From Sphingobacterium lumbrici (GTDB lineage Bacteria > Bacteroidota > Bacteroidia > Sphingobacteriales > Sphingobacteriaceae), in contig NZ_SRZY01000028.1 in assembly GCF_006476045.1 (NCBI RefSeq), forward strand, positions 62,001 through 126,000: a stretch of DNA of 64,000 nt. Reading direction: 5' to 3'. Shown in pieces: positions 17,068 through 26,000 of the stretch. The first letter of the stretch is position 1, and each line of letters starts with the position of its first letter. The notes under the pieces are model-generated. The model was not told where the DNA came from. It did not search any database and worked only from the letters and a program-made list of their open reading frames with translations. The translations under genes were made by a program, and so were the position numbers.

Positions 17068-17575
17068 TCGTTTATTTTTTTATCTCACTTTGTTTTTCTT
17101 GAAGTAGGGGAGAACAGACTACTTGTATCAACATAACATACGGGTGGTATGCTTGTTTTGTACAATATACAAAAAAATAGTTTCTGAATCGGTTTTTTTT
17201 GGAATGGATTCACTGCTTATTGTATTTGTGTTTATTTATATTTACTTTTTGTTTCTTTTAGTTGTTTTAATGTTTTGTTTATTAGTTTATTATGTTTGTT
17301 TTTGCTAAATTTATGGTGACATCGGGTGCTTTTGGGTCAATTGGACTAGGGGCATGCCTTTGCTGTGTTTGTTTTTGGTATTTTGCTAAATATTTTATTT
17401 AAACTATTTGTTTTATTTTTTTATTTAAATACCACTTATTAAGTAGTTTGTGTTTGTTTTGATAAAATTTTAGCTTTTATTGTTTTGTTGTAATTTAGCA
17501 CACCATTTACATCACGAATTGCTTTTGTAACCTCTTTAAGGGACGTTGTAAATAGAACTAAAAGGGATTGTGTTT
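17068..17575. other. T-rich gap between rnr and the fur-family gene
   Basis: No convincing gene is present. From about 17140 to 17500 the plus strand is very rich in T and poor in A and C, with runs such as GTTTGTTTTTGG. It must contain the rnr promoter on the minus strand. TTTTGCTAAAT occurs twice, near 17302 and 17380. Confidence 0.5.
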
Positions 17576-18028
17576 TTAGGCCTTTGACTGGCAACTTTCA
17601 CAAAGCCCTACCGCATTTATTGCAATAGAATGTAAGGAAAATTTGGGTGGAAGATTAATTTTAGGTATAGAAATTTCATTGAGACAATACACGCTATTGC
17701 ACACTGAGCATATAAAATGTACATGCTGATCATGGTGATGGTGTTCGCTGCATTTTGTAGAACAGATGGCGTAAGTTGCTGTACCGTTTAGGTCAAAAAT
17801 TTTGTGTAAAATTCCTTTTTCTTCAAAGCTGGCGAGAATGCGGTAAAGTGTAACACGGTCAATATCCGCACCTAGTAATTTCTCTAACTCAGGTTGTGAA
17901 ATTGCTGCGGTTTTCGTTGAAATAGTGTCTAAAACTCGAATACGAGGTTGCGTTACTTTAAGGTTGTTTGATCTTAAAAGACGTGTGAAATCTTCGGCAG
18001 TTTTCTGAATGTTTTCTTCGCTATCCAT
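17576..18028 (-). CDS. Fur family transcriptional regulator
   Basis: A 150-residue metal-responsive repressor. The winged helix spans about 15-90 (LKVTQPRIRVLDTI, then DIDRVTLYRILASFEEKGILHKI). The C-terminal dimerisation and metal part has HHHHDQHVHFICSVCNSVYCL plus a second Cys pair, CESC, near the end, giving a four-Cys structural zinc site. Whether it senses iron, zinc or peroxide cannot be decided; the His-rich stretch and CxxC pairs are shared by Fur, Zur and PerR. It is downstream of the transaldolase on the same strand but separated by a terminator. Confidence 0.92.
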   Translation of the reverse strand: MDSEENIQKTAEDFTRLLRSNNLKVTQPRIRVLDTISTKTAAISQPELEKLLGADIDRVTLYRILASFEEKGILHKIFDLNGTATYAICSTKCSEHHHHDQHVHFICSVCNSVYCLNEISIPKINLPPKFSLHSIAINAVGLCESCQSKA

Positions 18029-18057
18029 ACGTGTAAAATTACATAAAATTTAGGGTA

Positions 18058-18091
18058 TAAAAAAACCTCTCTGCATTGATACAGAGAGGTT
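18058..18091 (-). terminator. Terminator of the transaldolase gene
   Basis: On the minus strand AACCTCTCTG pairs with CAGAGAGGTT (plus coordinates 18064-18073 and 18082-18091), followed by a T-run. Confidence 0.8.
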
Positions 18092-18112
18092 CGGTATTAA
18101 AAAAAATGGTTT

Positions 18113-18772
18113 TTATTTACCTGCAGCTTTTGCGTGGTCTGCTAAAAATTGAGCTAGGCCACTATCTGTTAACGGGTGTTTTAATAAAGAGGTAAACACC
18201 GATAATGGACCGGTCATTACGTCTGCACCGATCTTAGCACAGCCTAATAAATGTGCACTGTGACGTACGGATGCCGCTAAGATTTGGGTAGCAAAACCAT
18301 AGTTGTCATAGATCAACCGAATCTCTTCGATCAGCCCTAATCCATCTACTGAGATGTCGTCAAGACGGCCAATAAAAGGAGAAACATACGTTGCACCGGC
18401 CTTTGCCGCTAATAAAGCCTGTCCAGCAGAGAATACCAATGTGCAGTTAGTTTTGATACCCTTGTTGCTAAAATATTTGATCGCTTTGACACCGTCCTTG
18501 ATCATAGGGACCTTAACCACGATCTTGTTATCTAAAGCAGCTAAAGCTTCACCTTCTTTGATCATATCATCGTAGTTGGTAGAGATAACTTCTGCACTCA
18601 CATCTCCATCAACAATCGCACAGATCGCTTTATAGTGATTAATCACGTTCTCCTCACCGCTGATACCCTCTTTTGCCATTAGGCTTGGATTTGTAGTAAC
18701 TCCATCAAGGACACCTAGATCTTGCGCTTCTTTGATTTGAGCCAAATTGGCTGTATCAATAAAAAATTTCAT
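18113..18772 (-). CDS. Fructose-6-phosphate aldolase / TalC-type transaldolase
   Basis: A 219-residue enzyme of the small transaldolase family. It starts [17 protein letters not shown], contains [13 protein letters not shown], and carries the Schiff-base Lys87 in VVKVPM. The barrel continues with [28 protein letters not shown] (visible in two parts). The family contains true transaldolases of the pentose phosphate pathway and fructose-6-phosphate aldolases. In most Bacteroidota the short form is annotated as transaldolase, but sequence reading does not separate the two. It has its own promoter far upstream and its own terminator. Confidence 0.92.
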   Translation of the reverse strand: MKFFIDTANLAQIKEAQDLGVLDGVTTNPSLMAKEGISGEENVINHYKAICAIVDGDVSAEVISTNYDDMIKEGEALAALDNKIVVKVPMIKDGVKAIKYFSNKGIKTNCTLVFSAGQALLAAKAGATYVSPFIGRLDDISVDGLGLIEEIRLIYDNYGFATQILAASVRHSAHLLGCAKIGADVMTGPLSVFTSLLKHPLTDSGLAQFLADHAKAAGK

Positions 18773-19225
18773 ACGTATATATTTTGTTTTTTTTTAAGGT
18801 TATATGGAATATCCAAATTGCATTCATCGGTGTTTTGTAAGGCCTGTGCTACATGGATATTTCATGTGTAAAATAAATTGTTTTTAATATTCTTAAAGAA
18901 GTATGAGCTCGTAAATTGCTGAAAAACAGTTTTATGAAAGTTTTGAAAACTTTATATTTTTATAAGCTGTTACAAAGGTAGTTATATTCTTTACAACTAT
19001 AAAGATTTTAACACGAAATCAGCTTACTTTAAATTAAGGAAGCTTTTTTCGTGTCTATTTATCATCTCTTATACGTCGTTATTGCCTACCGTAGCAAAAG
19101 ATTTGAGTTAATCTTAAAAAGTAGGGTAATAAAAGCCTTCCTTTACGATTAAGTATCCCTCTCCTGAAAATTTGCTTCACTCGGAACTAAAAGTGCTGTT
19201 ATATTTTATGGGATCAATAGGCGGC
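18773..19225. other. Gap upstream of the transaldolase
   Basis: No gene is seen. A consensus minus-strand promoter at 18973-19003 would give a leader of roughly 195 nt ahead of the transaldolase. I recognise no riboswitch in that leader. The rest shows nothing notable. Confidence 0.5.
18973..19003 (-). promoter_or_regulatory. Promoter of the transaldolase gene
   Basis: On the minus strand TTTA (19000-19003), 19 nt, then TACCTTTG (18973-18980). The -7 box is exact; the -33 box has A in place of G. Confidence 0.6.
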
Positions 19226-19669
19226 TTATTCAAGGTGAGAAGCTCGGGATCGCAACTTCAACGTGCATTTTTTATAGTCAATTACCGCACCGTATTGCAA
19301 TAGGATATCGCCACCTAGCACACCGATGACGGGAGTAAAATTCATTTGCCGATAGGCGTAGTTGATAGATGAGAGATCCAGTACAGCGACCTGAATTTTT
19401 TTTGTTGACCAGTCATTGATTTTAAGGAGAGGAAGATCTAAGATAAAACTCTCCATGTTGGTAATACCCAAGCCAGTTGACAGTATATTTGTATTTTGAA
19501 GTTTATGTTCTTCGATTCCGGCATTTAAAAGCGTTGTCTTGTCTAAAACTGTTTTTGAAGCTCCTGTATCTACAACCATTTTAAATGGTTTATCAAAAAT
19601 CTCTGCGTCTACAATAATGTGAACGCCGTCTCCTTCCAGACTAAGAATTTCTAAGGGTATGATATACAT
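19226..19669 (-). CDS. Retropepsin-like aspartic protease family protein
   Basis: A 147-residue single-domain protein with the aspartyl protease active-site motif VVDTGASKTVLD (Asp34 in DTG), the second-strand ILSTGLGI and the later hydrophobic segment VIGVLGGDILLQYGAVIDY. Retropepsins act as homodimers, each giving one DTG. It has no signal peptide, so it is probably cytoplasmic. The substrate is unknown. It is immediately downstream of mdh (49-nt gap), but no functional link is evident. Confidence 0.82.
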   Translation of the reverse strand: MYIIPLEILSLEGDGVHIIVDAEIFDKPFKMVVDTGASKTVLDKTTLLNAGIEEHKLQNTNILSTGLGITNMESFILDLPLLKINDWSTKKIQVAVLDLSSINYAYRQMNFTPVIGVLGGDILLQYGAVIDYKKCTLKLRSRASHLE

Positions 19670-19718
19670 TAAAAAAGTAAAAGCTGTTCGTGTTTGGTGT
19701 ATATTCGATGTGTTTATG

Positions 19719-20657
19719 TTATATTAGATTACTTTCTTTTAGCACATTATTCATGTTTCGGACAGCATCAGTACTGGCTTTGAAAAGTTCTTTTTCAGAA
19801 TCACTTAGTTGAATAGGAACGATTCTTTCCCAGCCATTCTTATTAAGGATAACGGGGACACCGATATTGATATCTTCCTCCCCAAACTCACCCTCCAGAT
19901 ATACAGAAGCCGTAAATAATCGATTTTGGTTTAATACAATGCTCTCTACCATAGCGGCTGCAGCTGCTCCGGGAGCATACCAGGCGGATGTACCGATCAG
20001 TGCGGTAAGGGTTGCTCCGCCTACCATCGTTTTCTTAACTATTTCCTCTTGTTCTACTGGATCCAGAAAATGAGTGACGGGAATGCTGTTCCACGTGGCA
20101 TGATTAATTAAAGGGATCATTGTTGTATCACCATGACCACCGATTACAAGGGCATTTAAATCATTAGGAGAAGCGTTGAGTTTAGTGGCTAACTGGTATT
20201 TAAAACGTGCGGAATCCAGTGCGCCTCCCATTCCAATTATTCTGTTTTTTGGTAATCCACTCGATTTAAGTGCTAAATAGGTCATCGTATCCATAGGGTT
20301 TGATACGATCAGAATGATGATGTCCGGAGAATATTTCACTAAATTTTCAACAACAGACTTGACGATATTTGCATTGGTGCCTATTAGCTCTTCACGGGTC
20401 ATGCCTGGTTTCCGCGGAAGACCGGAAGTGACAACAGCAACAGAAGATCCTGCTGTCTGCAGATAGTCATTTGTTACACCCTTTATTTTGGAATCAAATC
20501 CCAATAAAGCGGCAGTTTGCATCATATCTTGTGCTTTCCCTTCGGCTACGCCTTCTTTAATATCCAAAAGAATAATTTCTTCGGCAATGTTTCTTCTGAC
20601 CAGATTATCTGCTGTTGTAGCTCCTACAGCACCAGCACCAATAACGGTTAACTTCAT
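19719..20657 (-). CDS. mdh: Malate dehydrogenase
   Basis: A 312-residue NAD-dependent dehydrogenase of the LDH-like MDH type. It has the dinucleotide motif GAGAVGATTADNL, an Asp at the end of strand 2 (LLDI) indicating NAD, the substrate loop PRKPGMTREEL whose Arg82 marks malate/oxaloacetate over lactate, and the catalytic His175 in GGHGDTTMIPL. It interconverts malate and oxaloacetate in the TCA cycle. It is intact and of normal length, about 100 nt downstream of the TamA-like gene's stop codon and probably an independent unit. Confidence 0.95.
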   Translation of the reverse strand: MKLTVIGAGAVGATTADNLVRRNIAEEIILLDIKEGVAEGKAQDMMQTAALLGFDSKIKGVTNDYLQTAGSSVAVVTSGLPRKPGMTREELIGTNANIVKSVVENLVKYSPDIIILIVSNPMDTMTYLALKSSGLPKNRIIGMGGALDSARFKYQLATKLNASPNDLNALVIGGHGDTTMIPLINHATWNSIPVTHFLDPVEQEEIVKKTMVGGATLTALIGTSAWYAPGAAAAAMVESIVLNQNRLFTASVYLEGEFGEEDINIGVPVILNKNGWERIVPIQLSDSEKELFKASTDAVRNMNNVLKESNLI

Positions 20658-20759
20658 AGCATCTATTTTGAGTTGTTGTCTTTTTAAACTTACGAAATAT
20701 TGCTTGAAAAACCGAATCTTTTTAAAGACAAATCTGAAGAAATTTCTTCGGATTTGTCT

Positions 20760-23078
20760 TTAAAAAGGGTAACCTATCGCCAAATTGAAAATCAGATTAT
20801 TTTCCCGCCATTTTCCACTGCCGAAATCGATATCCTGGAATACCCATCGATCTGACTTGGTATTGTGGGGAATTCGAAACGGAATGGCAAAATCTGTTCT
20901 TAAAATCAAAAAATCAAAATCGAATCGCAGACCGGCACCACCGCCTACAGCTAGCTCAGATAGAAACTCTTTTGAAAATCTGCCGCCGGGTTTATTATCA
21001 TCCCTATTTTGCAACCAGATGTTTCCGGCATCTACAAATGCTGCCCAATGTAAGAATCCTGCTATTTTAGCACGGTACTCCGTATTGAGTTCGAGCTTGT
21101 AATCGCCAGTCTGATCGGCAAAAAAATTGTCCCGACCTAGATTTTCCGGGAGAGAAGATCCGGGGCCTACAGACCGCGCTTGAAATGCACGAAGTCCATT
21201 TGGGCCACCTGTAAAATATTGTTTCAAATAAGGAAGGGAACGCGAATTTCCATAAGAATAACTCGTTCCGATCATAATCCGGGAAGCTAGTTGTGAATTG
21301 GGCGATAATTTCATGTAATATCTGAAATCACCCTCTACCTTGATAAATTGACTATATACTGTATTGAAAAGGGTTTTGGTGTTCCCCTTTTGTATATTAG
21401 CAGCTTGGATAAGACCTAAAACGTTTCCGGAAAGATTGATTCCTCCCTTAAAATAAAACGTGTGCTTTTTTTCCTGTTGCATAGTATTGGTATACGTAAA
21501 GTTGTAATTCGGACCAAACGAAAACTGAGGCTCGATAATGTGTCTCAATGTAGGTACAGTATCCATTTGTGCTTCGTATTCGGGGGTCACATTACGGGGC
21601 TGCACGTATATAATTTCGGCAAGTGCCAAGTCATGTTGTTTTCTGTCATCTTCTTTCCAATTGTATCCATAATTAAGACTGGTAGAATTTAGTGTATAAG
21701 CTGTACGTCTGTTTAAAAATTCATAGCCCAGTTTTAAATAGGTTCGCGGAATATACCTCCTTGACGGAGCCCATTTGTACGGTGATAATAAGCGAGGCCA
21801 GGTAATGGCAACTTCTGCACCGTATCTGTAATAGGATGAGTTTAGATTAACATTACCACCGGTCTGTGTTTCATATCCTCCAAAAGCATTCAAAGTCAAT
21901 GTCTCAAAACCCCGGAATGCATTCCGTAATGTCCAAGTAACATTTGCTTCAGACCCGTTGTAGACCGTAGCGGTCTTGCCTAATACTTCAAATCGTAAGG
22001 ATTTTTTAGGTAGTGGTGTTAAATAATAATATACATCTAATGTATTTGTCGAGTCCGGATTATCTTCGAAATTGTTTTTGACAAATTTAAATGTATTTAG
22101 ATTAACCAAGTGGTTAATGGTCTGGTTATGATTCCAGCGATTATACAACTCTCCTCGTCTAAAAAAGATATGATTGGTGAGTACTTTTCTGCGGTAGGTC
22201 TTATTACGATCGACAATGTAATAATTATTGTCGAACAATTCCAGATTTCGTGGACGGCTCTGCCGCTGATATCCTTGGGTGTTCAGTGTATAGTCGGGAT
22301 AAATAAATATGTTGCCAATTTTTTGCGGCTGTATGGATTTTTCTGAAGTTTCAGGTTTCAAATTAACATACATATTCACCTTATGATCTCCAATGGTACT
22401 ATCCACTTCAACCAAGAGGTTGTCCGGACTGAAATAGTAATAACCTTGATTTTTAAGATCATCGTCTATCCGCTCCCGTTCATTAATGATAACATCCAGA
22501 TTGTAGTTTTTGCCATTTCGCAATAAGGATTTGTCTCGGGTTTCTGAGATGTCTTTTCCGATTTGACGGGTACTGTCGATGTCAAATTTGACAACATTGA
22601 TTCGATAGATGCGCCTCGGAATACCGTAGTATGTGACTGTTGCCAGCTTTCCGTTGATAGAGGTATCCGAGGAAAAAGACGCGTTAAAAAAGCCGCGATT
22701 TTCTAAACGATTCCGAAGTAAGTTTTCATTATACTCGCGGTTCACATCACTTAATAATACAGGTTTTTCTCCTTGACGTCTAAGCCATCTTCGAATAAAG
22801 TTTGTCGTTGTATCGGGGCCACCCCCCATATTCCAAAGAGATAGTTTCCATCGCCATCCCAAAATTTTAGCATTCGGTTCCGGGCGTAGCATAGATCCCA
22901 GACTTTCTTCGAAAGCTACTTTGCGATCGTTGGCTACACCGGTATCCACCTTTAATTCCACTTTACCCCCATCATACAGCCTCTCATTTTCCGCTAGATA
23001 TTTGGTAGAGTTGCATGAGCTGATGAAGAGGCTAAAAACAGCTAACAATGTTACTATCTTTTGGTTAATCATTTTCAT
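20760..23078 (-). CDS. BamA/TamA family outer-membrane lipoprotein (TamA-like)
   Basis: About 772 residues from the ATG at 23078 (MKMINQKIV). The ATG at 23072 is the alternative; both lie inside the 3' end of the tamB-like gene. A lipoprotein signal ends at SLFISSC. POTRA-like modules occupy about 30-400, then an Omp85 16-strand barrel with the lid-loop motif YFTGGPNGLRAFQARSVGPG and the terminal NLAIGYPF ending in Phe. Omp85 proteins insert or translocate proteins across the outer membrane. The overlap with a TamB-like gene indicates a TAM-type complex. Being a lipoprotein as well as a barrel is unusual relative to proteobacterial TamA but occurs in Bacteroidota. Confidence 0.9.
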   Translation of the reverse strand: MKMINQKIVTLLAVFSLFISSCNSTKYLAENERLYDGGKVELKVDTGVANDRKVAFEESLGSMLRPEPNAKILGWRWKLSLWNMGGGPDTTTNFIRRWLRRQGEKPVLLSDVNREYNENLLRNRLENRGFFNASFSSDTSINGKLATVTYYGIPRRIYRINVVKFDIDSTRQIGKDISETRDKSLLRNGKNYNLDVIINERERIDDDLKNQGYYYFSPDNLLVEVDSTIGDHKVNMYVNLKPETSEKSIQPQKIGNIFIYPDYTLNTQGYQRQSRPRNLELFDNNYYIVDRNKTYRRKVLTNHIFFRRGELYNRWNHNQTINHLVNLNTFKFVKNNFEDNPDSTNTLDVYYYLTPLPKKSLRFEVLGKTATVYNGSEANVTWTLRNAFRGFETLTLNAFGGYETQTGGNVNLNSSYYRYGAEVAITWPRLLSPYKWAPSRRYIPRTYLKLGYEFLNRRTAYTLNSTSLNYGYNWKEDDRKQHDLALAEIIYVQPRNVTPEYEAQMDTVPTLRHIIEPQFSFGPNYNFTYTNTMQQEKKHTFYFKGGINLSGNVLGLIQAANIQKGNTKTLFNTVYSQFIKVEGDFRYYMKLSPNSQLASRIMIGTSYSYGNSRSLPYLKQYFTGGPNGLRAFQARSVGPGSSLPENLGRDNFFADQTGDYKLELNTEYRAKIAGFLHWAAFVDAGNIWLQNRDDNKPGGRFSKEFLSELAVGGGAGLRFDFDFLILRTDFAIPFRIPHNTKSDRWVFQDIDFGSGKWRENNLIFNLAIGYPF

Positions 23079-26000
23079 TCCTTTCCTCATCTTCATTCCT
23101 TATTACAGTATTTGACGTGTCTTTTATTGCTTTTGTTGAATTGGTGTCGGTACTGTTGTTCGTTGAATCCGGTTGTCGATTCAATTCCTCCTGATCTCTT
23201 TCCTGTACTCGTTTTCGAAATTCCGGACTATGTTTCATCAAACTGTCGCGCAAGACCAGCCGCACGCTGTCACGATATACAGAGTCGGAATCCATTCGTT
23301 CCACATCAAATCTTCTTCTGAAACTTCGAGTATCCGTATTATAATATTCTTCCAGAGCCTTTGAATTCATAAACAATTCTTTAAACTTATTATAATCCAT
23401 CGTGGTGATAAAGCCAATTCCCGTTTCAACAAACTGCCCCTGCAATGTAGCTTGATACTGATTTTTGCGGTACACCCGCGCAAAATACCTGCCATCCTTG
23501 GATAATTGGTAGTCCAGTGAAATATCACCGGCAATATTGCTGGGCTTTTCTCCGGGGCGTGTATTACCCTCGACTTCAAAATTGGAACCAATTGTAACTT
23601 TAAGCCTGTCGTCAAAAAGCATTTTTGAAACACCTACATTTAAGTCAGTCCTGTTTTGTCCCGACCCGGTTAGGTAATCCTGTTCTGATTGCAAATTGAA
23701 ATCTAGTTCTACACCTTTGATCAAATCGGAGGCGAGATTGTTTAATTGCGCTGTGAGTAGTGAACTGACGGAATTCCGAGCCATACCCTCAACTCCACCG
23801 CCCCCCGATAGACTTTCGAACGGATTGGCAGACATAAATCTCCCAAGGATAATTAAAGAAAATACCTGTTTGTTCAATTCTGCCGGATCATCACGAAGTG
23901 TGGATAGGCCTATATTGACTTTGCTCACAACATCTTGGGAGACAATAGCATTATTCTCATCTAGATCAATATTGAAATTGATATTAGGCTTAAATAATTC
24001 ACCCGTTAAGATTAATTTGACATCAAATGGAATACGTTGTTTATAGAGATTCTGATTTTCGGCACCGATTTGGTTACTCACCAATTCCAGCGTGGGAAAT
24101 TTTCCTTTGTATAGTGCCGTGATATCCATCCGGGCATCTAATGGATCACCATTCCATGTGATAGTACTCCCTTTTTGGAAATTAAATTGTCTGCTTACCG
24201 GACCAAAGTTGAAGGAATAGTTTCCGTCTTCGACAGTATATGTACCCGACATCGTAATGTTACTGTTGGCATCTATAGTGGTATTTAGTTCGGCTACCCC
24301 CTGTATATTAAGTGCATCTTGCGACCCCTCATCGATAATGACTTTGAATTTTGCTTCTCTGTCTGTGGATAGATTGAGTGCCAGATCAAACCCCGATAAT
24401 GAGGATGCTGTTGTCAGGGAATCTAGCTTGGCAAAGACATTTGTACGTGCGGTATCACTTTTGTTGACAAATTTTACTACGCCATCACGCTCGGCTACTC
24501 CGGGGTTGTCATTAGGTACGATCAGTACAAAGTCAGTGTTTTCATTTGCTTTGATATTTCCATCTATTTTTGGCTTATTGAGGTCTCCTGTAATACGAAT
24601 GTTCGACGTAACGAACAGTTTTCCAAAGAAGAGATCATTATCCTCACGAGTTGAATTTACGACTGCAAAATCATCGGTGGTTAAATTTAGATTGAAAACA
24701 AAATCGCGGTACGTAGTGCTCCGTATAGTTCCATTGAGTCTTGCTCTATTGCCTTTCAGATCTTTTATTTCAAATTGTCTAAATTGTATACCTTGATTAT
24801 TAAATGTGACTTTTTGATTGTCCATTAAAAAATCGGCATTTAGCACCGTTACATTTAATTTACCTTGCTGAAAGATTAAATCACCATTGATCTTAGGTAC
24901 TTGAGGCGTACCTGAGATTTTGAGTGAACCGGTGAGGTCCCCGGCTGTACCTTGCAAATAACCCAAACTAAACGCTTCTACCGTTTTCAATTTCATTGGC
25001 TTTAGGTCTAGTGTAGCATTGAAGCTTGATTCGCCGATAGGAGGAGTGTAATATTCACCTATTAACTGAACATTATTTCCATTTTCGGTAATGCGAACAT
25101 CGGCCGCAAATGTATTTTCGGTTTCATTATTCACTTTTACGAGTACATTACCTATGGTATCTTTTCCAAAATAGAATTTTTGTATTTCTAGATCAGAAAC
25201 GAAGACAGGACTGCTTTCTAATCTGGATATTGTAGCAGATCCATTGATGCCGCCACCAAGGTTTAACGTTTCGGATTCGAGCATTTTACTGAAGGTCTCA
25301 ATCCTGAAATTATTGAATGTTATATCTATTGGAGCATTTAATGCAGAGTCTTGTGACTGGATCAACAGTTCCTGCCCGTTGTTGGAGAGTCTAAAGTCAT
25401 GAGCACGAATGCCATCTGTACCGAAGGTAATTTGATTGGCAGGCGAAATATTCCACTTACCGTAGTTCAGCATAAGACCGTCTTCAAATAGGCTTAACAT
25501 ATAATTATTTTCGTTAACGGCCATTTTTGCTCCTAGATGATAACGGTCTTTCTCTTGTTTATCCTTAATCCACAGGCCAAAATCAAGATTATTTTCAATG
25601 ACTTTTCCGCTCAATACGGTGTTGATTAATTCGATATTGCTGATTTTAATCCGGTTGATGAGTGCCGAATAATAGAGTGTGCTATCTAGTGTATTAATGT
25701 CTATACCGACATCTTCAACTTCCATGCCGTCATATATCACCTTTGGCGCAATTAGTTTAGCCATAATACTTTTGTTCTTGCTGTTAAAAGTACCATCCAG
25801 TGTTACATCCTGCATCTCTTCAAGCTGTGGAAAGAAGTCACGGATAAATCTGGAATTGTTTATGGAAGCTGAAAATTCAAAGTTTTGATCCTCGTATCGG
25901 GTAGTATCTGGAGACACATTTTTAGGATTGTAGTATACTTGGGCTATATCTTGTATAGCACTTCCGAGTTCAGTAAGTTTATATTTTCCAACCAAATGCG

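Noticed and set aside
17123..17308. Hydrophobic 61-codon open frame on the plus strand
   Set aside because: It is a product of the T-rich composition (Phe, Leu, Val, Tyr codons), with no recognisable family or start context.
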